Below, piece after piece: positions 45,051-56,914 of a stretch of 64,000 bases of DNA (its first letter is position 1; each line of letters begins with the position of its first letter). This stretch comes from Pleurodeles waltl. Taxonomy: Eukaryota; Chordata; Amphibia; Caudata; Salamandridae. The notes beneath the pieces are model-generated. The model had not been told where the DNA came from, did no database searches, and saw only the letters and a list, made by a program, of their open reading frames with translations. The DNA lies in the NCBI RefSeq assembly GCF_031143425.1, contig NC_090444.1, positions 1,535,668,782-1,535,732,781 of the forward strand, written 5' to 3'. A program made the translations under genes and the position numbers.

Positions 45051-46699
45051 GACTGTGAGCGGGCTCCTCACGTCGGCAACTGACACAGCGGTTCCCGCCA
45101 ATGCAACGTTCTGATAGTGAAGTAGAATGTTTTATTACTGTAACAAAGTAGTGTAACACAATAGACCGCCAGCGTAGTGGATTCCATGACGTATTGGACT
45201 CAGTGTATTAGTGCTGCTTGATGTGTATTTGTGGCACACACCTTACACATCACTGGTGAGAAAGCAGCTATAATGGTGTGTCAAATGCAGTATGCCACAT
45301 CTGCACAAAGATAGTTGAAGGAGTAAGCACCACATAACTTTTAGGGTCTCCATGGGACAGGTGTCAGCCATGAGACACGTATCACAGAAAGAGGCAGCAA
45401 TATGAAACATTCGATTTGATGTTTGTAAGCTTTTGGAAAAGATAATACTAGTGGTCTTCAGCAGGCCTGTGGTAGAAATCCACTCTGATTCTGATGGTAT
45501 AGGCAATTTGTGGTCATGGTTAAGTATGTGCTATGGTAACACGTAAACAAAGTCATTACTCTAGGATTCAGTGATAGGAGCAAATGACAATACAGAGACA
45601 CTAAAGGGGCGGAACATGAAACTAATTATGAATGTAGAACGTTTTGGCAGAAACAGTCGGCACTTAATTTACAATCCATACAAATAAAATATGCAGCAGG
45701 TGTTTAATAGTAACTGGAATCTTTTGGCATATACAATAGTTTATAAACTGTAGTGAGTGTAACAAAATCACAGCAACAGTTTACTTTTAAGAATTCATGT
45801 TATTTTTGCTCACAGAGAATTCAATAAACAACGTCTCCCAAAATCCACAACCAAAAGCAACATTTTTATTATGTAAATTTGTATAGGACGCCTCCGTCAA
45901 CCACTTTTGTACCACACATTTATCTTTCAGTTTGAATACCTAGTTTCTTACCTTTGTTGGAGACTGAAGTGCGCAGACTCCAAATGCTTTTTGTAAATGG
46001 TTGACCTTTCTACTAGCAATGGCCTGCTAACACAGGACTGCCCTAACGCTTGGTAGGTCAACAGGGTTTGTTAATAAAGTGTAACTATTAATAACCAGTC
46101 AATTGAAAATGCTCATTGTAGAAGTAGCTCTGTTTTGTCATAGGTATACTTTTGTTGTTAAGCAATGCAATATTTAACTTTATGCTTTAAGCCCTAACAT
46201 TGCCTATATGTAAACATTGCCAATTTCAAAGATCCTTCGTCTGCAGGCCCCATGAAAGTCTCCTCTAAAATAACATTCCCAGACATATCCCAGTTATGAT
46301 GAGTGTTTGTTTCAGACTTCAGACTTCACAAACTTGACAACAGGAGTACCCTTCCTTCTCCCTTCTAATAATGGTACCCCCTGAGACTAAACTTTTAACT
46401 CTCCTGTATCATCCTTCTCCAGTGGCACCCAGAGTATAAAGGACAGCCCTTAATCTCTGGAATTATTGGTGAACCCACTTCAGCCTGACATCTGATTAAA
46501 AACTCAGCCTTTGAATCTCTGTTCCACATACAACCGTAAGCAGGCTGCCTTCCGCCGTCACCTAACTCATGGAGACTGAACATTTCTAAATATAAGATAG
46601 CTACTGAGCCACAGTTTTTGTAAGATTGTATTTGTACACAGGTGTTGGGGAACTGAGGCTTGGTGTTCTCGGCACAAACCCTGTCAGTGGATGGAAAAG
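45051..46699. other. Gene-free stretch, nothing recognised
   Basis: AT-rich intron sequence. The upstream part of the LINE at 46,700 might extend into it, but no endonuclease motif could be read. Confidence 0.25.
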
Positions 46700-48640
46700 C
46701 TTCCCTAATGTGAATGAGGAAGAGGGACATAGCCTTAAGCAATTAGAAATACAAACTAGAGCACGCAAAACTCAAGACCTCCATTATAGAACTAAACTGT
46801 GGCTATATTAAAAACTCAGGTGAACTGAGTAGAGCTGCCTTGGAAAAGAAAAATTCTCCTTGAACTCTCTTTTTACCTCCAAAGCTGAATATTTATTGGC
46901 TTGTCTAAAATAGTGTAATTACAAGCAAGGCAAGAAAGCAGAGTGACTCCTGAAGGTGCACCTGAAACAACACGAATTACAGTTAGTGATTCCAGACATC
47001 TAAGGAGACCAGGGCATCTTACAAACATGTCTCCAAGACATAGCAGAGACTTTTGCTGCTTTCCAGAATGACGTCTACAAATCAGAAATACTATCCTCAA
47101 TATCCAGAAAACAGAATTTTTCCCCAATCAGAGCTTTTGAGTCTTTCTGACAATGAGAGTTCCCTTCTCAGTTTTGACACCTTTGAGGGGGAAATTGACT
47201 ACTCCATAACTGGTTTGCTTTATATGAAATCCTCAGTTGGAGACAAAACTTACAAGGAAGCTGAAACTGCTGGTTGTTTCGCATTACATCCAAAAAAGCT
47301 CTGATTTCTGTACTGCCAAAACCTGGGAATGATCTTCTCTATTATGCTAGATCATCCTGATATTGTGTATCCTGACCCTGGCAAACAGGCTCAAAAAGTG
47401 ATCAGGTCTGGGATCTGGCTACGTTTTCAGGATATGATGTCTATGCAACAACCCATCTGCTCAGGTGAATTGTGGGAGCTTCCTTTCCTATACATTCATG
47501 GTCCTTATTGGTATGAAATAGGGCTTACTACCATAACTGCTCTGCTCTTATTAGCTGTAGAGCCACTGACAATGGTTGTTAAGCTGTCAGACATCATCAA
47601 GGGAATAAGCACTCAAGCAGAGGAGGTGATGGCACTACTCTGCGAACATGACATCCTACTTGCCTTGAGGTGGTTCTACCTTCTCTGATCTACTTAATAA
47701 ATGTGTTCTCTGCCTTCACAAGGTTATAAGGTAAGCTGGGACAAAATTAAAGTCTTACCCATGTCTAAAGCACACAATTGGCCTCCGATCATAGGTCTCC
47801 AGTTCCATTGTAACCTACATGGACTTACAGACCTAAGCATCTAAATTAATTGGGGCCTTGGCAGAATAATGAAGGATAACATAAATCCACTGATTTTCAA
47901 ACTCCCCCGAAGGTTACAATTGCTCTTCCTATTTACCGCTGTCCCTTTGGTGCAGGATACAAGCTGTTAACATGGTGGCACTGCCGTGTTTCAATGATCC
48001 CTTCTGCATGCTGCCTGTCATCCCAGAGTTATCTTTGCCAAATAGCTAGAGATATACCAACATTTATTTAGGGTTCTGACGAACCATGGCTGAAGGTTTT
48101 AATTGCAAACTGACACTTGTTGGTGTGGGATTTCTCTTTGTCACATGCCAAAATATTAATGGGGTTTTGAACTCTCTCAACGGAATTCCTCCCTGAATAT
48201 TACCCTCCCTGTATCTAGGTAACTTCTCAGACATGGCATATTTATGGTGCAGAATTTCAGCATTTGAAAACAGATAACACAAATCGACATGGATATCGGC
48301 ATGTAAGAAAATACAGATCCTGTCATCCATTGGGGGGCCCCATATGGTAGGATGCTGCTTCCTCTTTACTTTCCTGCCAGGCATCATATGTGATTAGTGG
48401 GTGTTCTACCTACGTAAGCTATTTGTTTCAATACATAGTTAGGCCTGGTTTGACAGCAGAGTTTTCTTCCAGACCTATTGTTACCACTACTTTGAAATAT
48501 ACACGGAGTGGGCTTAGGCTCGACATAGAGCAATATTTGTCTTGCACCTCGTGCTGTTTGCTGTTTGGTATATTAAGCCATGTTCTGTATAGTATCTGCC
48601 CCGCAGTGCATGAGGAATTATTTTACATCTCAAAAGTACA
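46700..48640 (+). pseudogene. L1-type LINE ORF2 remnant, strongly decayed
   Basis: In order on the plus strand: a linker with YLLACLK and IAETFAAFQNDVYKS (46,890-47,080), an EI..AI-like block (47,120-47,300), LLLLAVEPLTMVVKLSDI (about 47,545-47,600; family LLFALAIEPLA), CEHDILLAL at 47,640 where YADDILL is expected, GYKVSWDKIKVLPMSK at 47,725 (family GYKINWDKSK) and a thumb with NINPLIFKL near 47,880. Several stops and frame changes occur, and the catalytic aspartate pair is lost. No endonuclease was found upstream, so it is 5'-truncated or too decayed. Confidence 0.75.
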
Positions 48641-49851
48641 CTGAGCAATCTTTTTTTAAATCTTATCACATAGACGCATTGCATAAATTAAACAATTGTT
48701 TTATGTTTTTTTTTTCCACTGGGTGTTTTTAAAATGCATTAGTAGGTACTCAAAATGCAAAATGCTTTGCCAGTGCTTTTCAGTTATGCCTTTCCCCCAC
48801 CTCTTTAAACTTTCTGCCGCTGGTCATCATATCATATATCTTCTTATTTTTTCTTTCTTTGCCTTCTCAGATTGTGTTTAAATGCTCCACTTTATCTTGT
48901 TTTCCTCCTTCTCAGTTTTATGGTCACCACTCCCAGGGCCTCCTGCATCTCAACCCATTTTCATTCTGTTACCCATTTTCCTCCTAAAGTTGGAAATACG
49001 CTGCACTTTGTTTTTTGCCTGCTCGCACTTCTAGCGGTTTTACCTACAAGATTGTTTCTTTAATTCTCTGTCATGATTTTCCTAACAACATTGCCACCTT
49101 CGTTTGTTGTACAGTTATATAACCTATACATTCAAAGCAGTGTTTAATTTGAACCGGTGTTTTCCTGTGCTCGGCACCAGCACTTTATTGTCAACACCGG
49201 CACTTATAAAAGCCTGCCACATGGTGACACTGTTTATCTAATTTTGTGATGAGTACACCCACAGCTGTTTAATAACTTAATAAACATGAAACAATGACCA
49301 ATACCTGCCATCCAAAGTTACAAAGATAGCTAAGGCATCAGGCATTAGTCAGTTTTTATGTATATTAAATCCCTGAACTGTCAGATCTGAAGGAATATGA
49401 TGATTACTAGTGGTGCTGGGACTAAAATTGGCAGCGCTGTCAGGGGCAATGGGCAGAACAAGCTGCAGTGCCCTCCTGACAAGGGCCCTGGCAAATTTTT
49501 TTATTTTTATTTTTTATTTTTACAAATTAACCACCGATTCAAGGGTGTAGGCAGAAAGAATTATATAAATGCACTAAAAAAAGTTTTTTTAAAAAATGAG
49601 CACTTTCTACTTGCTTTTCAAAGCTCATCAAGATAAATAAGGAAACGTTGCCTGTGTGGAGTTTCCCTTTCATGCCAGATACTCAATCCAAGCTCGTATG
49701 CAGTCTGTGCTAGGATTGCGACTAATAGCGCGGAAAGACTATTAAACTGTGAAAATAATCGGCTCAGTATCTCTTGGAAACAACCAATTTCTAAAATATG
49801 TGCAGGAATATTTTATCTTGCAGGGAGCAATTTCTTACAAATCCCACTCAC
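48641..49851. other. Intron next to the penultimate exon, with a weak repeat-like part
   Basis: 48,640-49,080 is T-rich. The segment 49,140-49,520 has repeat-like words (GTGCTCGGCACCAGCAC at 49,169-49,185; AGTGCCCTCCTGACAAGGGCCC), but neither ends nor a second copy are found. The last 300 bases before the exon donor look unique. Confidence 0.3.
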
Positions 49852-50004
49852 CGTTTTCTCTGGGGAATCTATTGATTTCCATTCACTGGCTTTTAACTGA
49901 TGCAGTTTTTCAAACTTCATGCTGACATCCTCGATAGACAGCTGCAACAAATCCCAAAACCCTGCAAGGTCTTGGGAAGTGGGCCTTGGCATGGCACTAG
50001 GGTC
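49852..50004 (-). CDS. DLGAP family penultimate coding exon (GH1 domain part)
   Basis: The exon encodes 51 residues beginning DPSAMPRPTSQDLAGFWDLL and continuing QLSIEDVSMKFEKLHQLK, then EWKSIDSPEKT. This is the strongly conserved C-terminal helical (GH1) region of DLGAP/SAPAP/GKAP scaffolds. The minus-strand acceptor is pyrimidine-rich and ends TTTCTTATAG before GACCCT; the donor is ACG followed by GTGAGT. Exon length 153 is a multiple of three and both ends are phase 0, so it joins the terminal exon at 14,736 in frame, giving SPEKT followed by DDKKV. Where relatives usually have FDEL this copy has FEKL. The frame is open and conserved, so a working gene is likely. The next upstream exon, expected above 50,004, was not recognised. 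Confidence 0.95.
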
Positions 50005-50379
50005 CTATAAGAAACCAAAAGCGAAACTAAAAGTTACTCATACATGCTGTTTCAAATTCATAAACAAGAGCCATCTCTATAACAGAAAGCATCGCAAGGC
50101 ACGAAATGTAATTGTCCTGTTTGAGGAGCAGTAACAAAATCTTATCGAGGACACAGTTACCTTCACAGAGATGTGTGGGAGGGAATGCATTCATGAAGAT
50201 GCTACTCATTTGTGTTTCACTTGTCCGATAACTCGTCCATTATAGCTCAAGTAATTCAGAGAGTGTGACATTCTATAGTTTGAAAAAAATATTACTTTGG
50301 CCTACGTCTCATGTGTTATCAAGCTTTCCGTTTGTGACTGTGGACATCTGATATGAAATATAAACTCATTCACACAGAG
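50005..50379 (-). other. Start of the upstream DLGAP intron
   Basis: Intron sequence immediately upstream of the penultimate exon on the minus strand, with its branch-point and pyrimidine region in 50,005-50,040. Nothing else is recognised before the L2-type remnant. Confidence 0.5.
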
Positions 50380-51655
50380 TAAAGTGGATGAACAGGTGAA
50401 GGCGCAAGTCGGGTTCATACTAAGCGCCTCGCTCCCCTCACGCCAAAAGCCAACCGACCCCAAAGCACACACCTCATCTAAATCTTTCAGCAAATTTGCT
50501 CTACCTATGCTGTTGCTGGTTCCAAGTGCTCTTCTTGTTAGTGCCTTCTCAAAACTGCTATTCAACCTGCAACAGTGGGCTCCTTAAGGCTCAATCCTTT
50601 CACCAACCCTATATATTTAACCTCTATTGTTAGCTACTTTTGAGACCCTTAAGAGCTCTGGGATCCTATTTCACCTGTATACTGACAATACTTAGATCCA
50701 CTTCAACATCTCATCCCCGTGACATTATCCTTCTTTACAACACCTTGGCAACAATTCAGAAATGGATGTCAACTCAACCCTACGAAAACATGATTACTTC
50801 TCTTATCTCAGCAGATATCCAAGCTTCGTGTACAAGAATGGACAGAATCCCTCTCTGCCCCTGAGTGTCAATCCATCATTGTTCAGTCGATTGGCTTCTT
50901 CCTCAACAATCATTTCAGCCTCCAGAGTCAAATCGTGGCCATGGCCAAGGGTGCCCAGCTCCTTCTACGGCTTTTTTGGGGGACCAGGCAGCTCATTATT
51001 AAATATGGCTTAAAATGAGTTGTTCATGTGTTTGTTCTTCCTACGATTAGACTATGGGAACTTACTCCTCTCAGGAATCCCCAAAGCACACTGAGGTCCA
51101 CTCAGCAGTTTTACATGCTGCGGACGGCTTTGTAACTGGATACAAGAAATTTGACCTGATCGCCTGTATCCTGCTATCCCTTCAGTTTCTCCCCTTTGAG
51201 GCAAGAGCCCATTTTAAAACTGCCTGCACCAAACACAGGGCCCTGCACTCTTCTTCGCCTGTCTACCGAAAAGGAAAATTAAAAAAGTCAGGCACAAAAC
51301 AAAGTTCAAGAAACACACAATCCCTTTTCTTGGAGCCTCCTAACTTCAAACAAGAACTATAAATGAACCAATCATTTTTCAGTAATCGCCACATGAATGG
51401 CAAACTCCCTCTCACTCACTTTCCATATAACCCCATGGCATGCTACCTTTAAAAAGGAACTAAAGGATCTTCTCTTTAAAAGACACAAGGTACATTTGCG
51501 ATCTCCCATTCACTCATGAATGTCTGTTTTTTTTTGTTTTCCTGCACTATATCTCAAATATAGAATTGCAATTATTTATGGTACCTGTAATCTTATAATG
51601 TGCTTTGATGCACCTGGGCTATGTCTGTACTATAAAAAATCAATAAAAATAATTT
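50380..51655 (+). mobile_element. L2-type LINE remnant, 3' part
   Basis: Plus-strand fragments read as reverse transcriptase of the L2/CR1 group: an F..PYIFNLY block (about 50,600-50,625; family PTLFNLY), YTDNT at 50,678 (family YADDTQ), TIQKWMSTQ at 50,753-50,780, and PKSTLRS-like words near 51,080. The end ATGTGCTTTGATGCACC, GGGCTATGTCTGTACTATA resembles the conserved L2 3' tail (GCGCTTTGAG...GCGCTATATAA). Stops and frame changes are frequent. The 5' part is absent. Confidence 0.7.
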
Positions 51656-51969
51656 GCAAGTACATAGCATGTTTAAAAGAGGAACACATCTTTGGAGTAA
51701 AAAAGCCTGGGCAGTGAAGAGGAAGAGAGATCGGGTAGAGGAAGATGGATAATGGATAGGAAGAGACGGGACATAAAAGAACACAGGTGACAGCTGGTGA
51801 GGCACGTGTGAGAGAGAAAGGAGAGGACTTTGGAATTGAGAAGAAATGAGGAAGGAGAGAAAGCAGGGGATGAAAGTAATTCCATGGAAGTAGTGGGGCA
51901 GAATCTGTAGAGTGACATGCTCCTGACTGTGACTACCTGCACTACCAGCCATCAGGGGCACCTACCTTA
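51656..51969. other. Purine-rich stretch
   Basis: From 51,713 to about 51,890 the plus strand is dominated by A and G (for example GAGGAAGAGAGATCGGG and GAGAGAGAAAGGAGAGGAC), with only scattered pyrimidines. No gene or repeat ends are visible. Confidence 0.6.
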
Positions 51970-52200
51970 TGTTATGTTGGGGGCCCTAGGCCCACGTGCT
52001 GGACAATAAAGACGTAGACACGGATTGTAGCGGTACTGACTAGCCTCGCATACATGCACTCGGTATGTTTTATTTCCAGGGTCACCTGACTGGTGACGCC
52101 TGTGGCGGATGGTTGTGGGGTGGGTGTTCAGGTCCAGCACACAGGGAGTGGCTGGCACGCTACTACGTGCAGAAGGGCACGTGTGTCTAGAAGGTCATTA
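51970..52200 (-). mobile_element. LTR-like 3' end on the minus strand
   Basis: Read on the minus strand, AATAAA lies at the complement of about 52,071-52,076, followed some 95 bases later by GGGCCCCCAACATAACA, a possible ...CA terminus (plus-strand TGTTATGTTGGGGG at 51,970). This polyadenylation signal plus CA layout suits an R-U5 end. No target duplication or matching LTR was found. Confidence 0.35.
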
Positions 52201-55150
52201 AATTGCTTCGAATTTTTTTAAAAATGTAAAACAAGTCCAACCTGTAAAAACAAAACAAAAACACACAAAACACCAAGTAAGTCAGATGCAGCTGGTAGCA
52301 CCCGGGCATCTCTACACAAATCCATGGTTTAACCAATTACTATTTGCACAAACACTGGGCAGATGGAGTCTGGATTCTTCAACAGCTGGTTGGTTGTGTC
52401 AGTGGCAATTCTCGCACTGGTAGTCCTGCGTGCTCTCACTGTGATGTGGTTGGTGTCAAACAGTTGAAACTGGTGCATCAGGAGCGTTGGTGGAGTCCGC
52501 TGCAAAGGTTTCCAGTGAGGCAACCTGACTCCATGAAGGCTAATCGCACTAAGACTGGGAAGACATCTGTGATGATTTAACGCCCTCCTCTGAAACCTTG
52601 GGGTGTCCTAATACCTTGTCAGAGGAGCAGCTTCCAAATCATCTCTTGTTTAAGGATACCCTACTCAGGAATTTCCTTGAGGCCCTTTTCACTGGGTTGC
52701 CTGGGACCGCATGGACTATGCTGGGCTGTGTGTGGGCCATCTGCTGGCTGCTAAAGGCTCTCCGACAGGAGCAACAGCCAAGACTTTTGTGCAACTGTCA
52801 GCGTGGATGATACATGGTTGGTGTGTTCTTGCCAGCAGGACTCAGGTGTGGGTGGGCTATCAGATAATCTTTGGACAATTGGTCTCTTACATTGCCAGGA
52901 GTGCATGGTGGTCTCTTTATGTTTGCTGGGTAAGGCTCCACCCTGGTGATGAGATGCTCTTTCGTGACGTCAGTTCTGCTCACTGGGACCTCCTGCCAGC
53001 CCTGTCCTGTCAATAGGACTACGCATCTTCTTCCGTCTTGGATCACTCGCTGGTCAGGGCGTCTTTTCACATGTGCAACAGCCATTTTGTGGATGACGGT
53101 GGAGGTATGTTCACTTTGATGGATCCGGTATGCAGCCTTTTCCATACCTTTTTTCTCCTGGACAAGGTATTCAGGATGCAACTCAGGATCACAGTGGAAG
53201 AAAAGTGTGACCTTTCATTTGCATTGGTGGGAACACAGAACTCTCCTCCTGCCTGTAGTGGGTGTCAGTTTGTAGGCAGTGTGGGGGCACTCCATGAATA
53301 GTCTCTGGCCCGCTGCAGGGCAGTGCTAGTGCAGTTAGGGTTTAGATGCTGTCCTTCATGCATTCAGGCCATGCTAGGCCTTTCACCCCCTCTTGTCTCT
53401 GGGAGTGCTGATGGGGCTGGGCATTTGCATGGGGTAGATGGCAGGGAGCGCCTTACTTGTCTTGTCATAGGGAGCAGTGCCATTCTTCTTCCTCATGGCA
53501 TCTGCAGCAGCGTCTCTTTTGCAGGCACCTGGTGGTCCTGCATCTTCTCACTTGCATTGGTGGTGTCCTGCCACCACAGGGTGTGTTGCGCTGTCTCCTT
53601 GATCGCAGTGGCTCATACAGTCACTGGGGGGTGCAGTGCACAGTGCCCTTCGTGCTGTTAGAGGTCCTGCTGGCTGATTAGCAGGGCTTTTCAGTGTTCA
53701 GGGGCTGCCCCTTCAGCAGAAGGAGGTGAGCAGTCTATGTTCCTCCCTGAGGCACTTCAGATGTTTGTGCTCCCCCAGGGGATCATGTCTCAGTGTCTCT
53801 CCAGGGGGCACCAGAGTCACTTCAACGTAAGCAGCTGCAGCTTGACTTACTCTGTGAGGCATGCTGCCTTGTGGTTTTGCTGCTTTGGGCTTTTGCTAGA
53901 CTCTTGGCAACTTTGACTCTTTCCTGGTCTCGTTCACTTGGAGCTGTAGTTGCTCATTGGGGCTTCCAGCTGTGCATGTCTGCACAAGCTTCCTGGGGTG
54001 AGGTTTTGGCGCATTCCAGGCTAAGGACAATTACGGGGTGGCAGAAAACTTCTATGCAAGTGTTCACGTCATTGGGGCCATTTCTTTGATATGTGCAAGC
54101 TTTGCTTAAATACGGTGCTGGGTTTTTACATAATGCAAGGCACAAGTGTTCCCAGTATGGCTGTTTCTTTGCAGATCTTGTTCTTGATTTTGGTGCAGTA
54201 CCACAAGTGAATACTCGGTGGCACTGCAGCCACTCCTCCTGCTGCAGCAGCTTTCCTTAGGCTGCAGGTGCATTGCCCCTCATGGAAGCTGCAGGGAGAG
54301 GTGCAAAGGGGGGCGGCACTCGGAGTGGTGCAGCAGTGCCCCTCCACCTGCCGGCAGCAGGCTCATGTGGTAGAATGTCTCTTGCAGGGCCACAGCACCT
54401 TTTCACGCTGGCAGACCCCTCTCCTGGACTGGGTGAGTGATGATGGGGGCAGGGAAATGTTCAGGGTGGGGCTGCTGCTCTTGCAGGTGGAAACTGCAGC
54501 GACAAACGCTGTGCAGTTCAACTTTGCTGGAAAGGTGTTCCCCCTTTGTTTTCTCGCTAGCACTGTTGGAGGCAGGTGGGGCGGCTTGCTGGAGCCTTGT
54601 GGACAGAGAAAGAGGCACGATGTCACTCACTGCTTTACTGCCAGTGTCAATTAGCCAGTGGCCTTTTCACTGCCTACTGAGATGGGCAGGGGCACTCCTT
54701 TGTCGAGGCACTGAACACCGCAGGCCCCATGCAGCAGCGAGGCTCATGCAAGCAATGCCCTTATCAACTATAGCAGTAGTGCAGCTGGAGTATGCTTACA
54801 TCAAGCTCGTCAGGGGATACATGTGCTGAAGCTGCGCCGTGGCGGATGTATGTGCCTCACAAGAGATTATGTGCATGCATTTGCTATGTTGGGAATGCAC
54901 TGCTCCTCTCACCTCTTGCAATAATAGGAGGCTATCTTGGTCAGGTTACGGGTGCCTCTCTTGCTTGGGGCATTGCATGCTGTGGGCTCCATCAGACCTG
55001 GAGGCGTCAGAGCACATTCTCAATTGGCATCCTGCCGACAGTGCTTCCTGCCACGCACCATCACTCTGCCGGCAGATTGCAAGAGGCTGGAGATGAAAAG
55101 ACTCCCTCCTTTATCTTCTGAACAAAAGCAAGGTTCACCCTCTTCTTGGG
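52201..55150. other. A-poor block without recognisable genes
   Basis: Roughly 52,340-55,150 is low in A on the plus strand (about 8 per 60 in several lines counted by eye) and G/T/C-rich. This gives many overlapping open frames on both strands, none with a family motif. It may belong to the LTR-like unit whose end is at 51,970, or be a separate non-coding element. Ends are not defined. Confidence 0.35.
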
Positions 55151-55486
55151 GCTAATTACCCCTGAAATTACAGAACTCATGACAGCTTCTAGAATGTCAT
55201 CAATTCTATAAATTAAATTATTGAAGAAAAAACTGTGCACTGCAGGGTACGTGAGTTATAGTTACCTTAGGGCACGAGTTGAGTTGCAGTTACTTGAAAT
55301 AACTCTAACTGCTGAATTTCTATGGTTTTGTACGAGTAAAATCAGAACCTAATTATAACGTCCCTGCAACCTTTGTTTTTTTCAAGGAATAAATATTAAA
55401 ATGGTGCACCTTCACACATGTAGAGGTATGAGGGAAATCTGTGACAATCTTCATAGTAGTATACCGTTAGAACCACTTTGTACTCA
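55151..55486. other. Gene-free stretch, nothing recognised
   Basis: Short AT-richer spacer between the A-poor block and the first SINE-like unit. No feature is supported. Confidence 0.3.
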
Positions 55487-55768
55487 GGGGCGTATCTTCA
55501 GGGGTGTGTTTGGGATGTTACCCCCCCAACCACACACACACCGACTGACAAAAACCCACACACATTCCCTGTCATCTGTTTAAAAAGCCCCACAAAATAT
55601 TGATTATTTTGCAAAATACTGTGTTTCTCTCACTTAGTATCCCCTTCTAATCCGCAGTCATCTCCCTTTCCACTGTTCTTTTAGCCCCTCTCGTGCACTC
55701 TGTTTCTCATAAAATATATTTCACCATTACATACCAGTGTGATTGTCAGGAAATTTGAAGCTCACCTC
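55487..55768 (+). repeat. SINE-like repeat, copy 1
   Basis: It begins GGGGCGTATCTTCAGGGG and shares an ordered series of words with 56,478-56,853: CACACACTGAC or ACCGACTGAC, CAAAAACCCACACACA, GTTTCTCTCACTTAGTA, CTCCCTTTCCAC, TTTTAGCCCCTCT, and GTGTGATTGTCAGGAAATTTGAAG. There are no A/B boxes and no coding part. A class cannot be fixed; a SINE or other short retroelement is likely. Confidence 0.55.
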
Positions 55769-56477
55769 CCGCCCTCAATCTTACTAAGCATGCTAAGCCC
55801 CTGTTTGTACTACTTTCTCGGACTTCTGTGCATACGCTGTGCGGCACTGCAAGTTACATGTACGCTTTTATTTGGGACAATACTATTCGATTGCTCGTTC
55901 GCTGTTTCCACCACTAGAGGACAGTGTTCTTCTACAAACACACACACCTGATTAACAGTATATAACAATGTGAAACAACTTCAAACAAATGAGGATCAGG
56001 AATTCCACTTTATAGCGTGGCACTGTTGGTTCACTTGATTGAGAAGATTCCTTGTAATTTGGTTATCTTTTTCACGAACTAGCGTCTGATTTGAAAGCAA
56101 GTTTCGTGGAAGTACGGCCAATGACGAATGTATTCTTCTCGAAATACTTTTTAAAGAAGTTAATTTGGAGAAATAGTCCCTTTGTTTCGGCGTGGAATAT
56201 CTTATTTGACGTGGTAAATGTGATGCATTTTACTTTCTCTAAAGCTGTAAGCAGCAAAGATTTTCTGAAGAACCTGATTTGAAGCATTTTCATGTTTTCG
56301 TTCTGAACAGTGTATCTTCTCCAGATATGAACAAAGCGGTTATTTTTCAGATGTGCAAATGTTGTGTGTACAGACATATGTTACCCAAATAAACTTACAA
56401 TGGTTGCTAGAGAAAGTGTGAGTATATGTCTGGCCTTAGAAGCTCCTCTGCTGAATAAGCTGTTCTTTCTTGGAACT
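55769..56477. other. Gene-free spacer between SINE-like copies
   Basis: No motif-bearing frame or known repeat is seen. The A+T content is high and a few CpGs are kept. Confidence 0.3.
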
Positions 56478-56853
56478 TAGAGACGTAGCTTCAAAGGGGG
56501 CGGCGAGGGAGGCGTTATTTGGGGTGTTTCACCCTCCTAATAAATGTGTTTTATGCGAATAGTTGGGTACAGGTGCTTTCAGTCGGGTATGGTGAGGTGT
56601 CTGTTGGATTTCACGTATAGTGTTTGCATCCACACACTGACAAAACACCCACACACAGATTTCTCTCTGCTCTGTTTTGAATGCCCTAAAAATGTTGATC
56701 AATATACAAATGATTATGTTTCTCATTTAGTACGCCTTCCAATCAGTATTCCTCTCCCTTTCCACGGCCTTTTAAGCCCCTCTTATGTGCCTTGCTTGTC
56801 ATGTAATGTATTTTAACATTATATGCCAGCGTGACTGTCAGGAAATCTGAAGG
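56478..56853 (+). repeat. SINE-like repeat, copy 2
   Basis: It begins GAGACGTAGCTTCAAAGGGG and runs parallel to copy 1, with an extra segment near 56,520-56,620 that copy 1 lacks. It ends in GCGTGACTGTCAGGAAATCTGAAGG. The two copies are clearly diverged, so they are old or different subfamilies. Confidence 0.55.
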
Positions 56854-56914
56854 TCAACACCAGGAGAGGTTTGCGGCACTTTGTAGGGGCGGGGTGACAC
56901 GTGCGGGAGTGAAG

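Larger units (their letters stand above)
14737..49851 (-). other. 35.1-kb terminal intron of the DLGAP gene
   Basis: On the minus strand the intron starts with GTGAGT (complement of 49,846-49,851) and ends with AG (complement of 14,737-14,738). It separates two phase-0 exons. Most of it is made of transposable elements listed separately. Its length and content fit the expanded introns known from salamander genomes. No intervening exon was recognised, and family knowledge places the two flanking protein segments next to each other. Confidence 0.85.

Noticed and set aside
53323..54829. Several 70-130 codon frames in the A-poor block
   Set aside because: They overlap each other in several frames, contain no motif, and follow from reduced A content.
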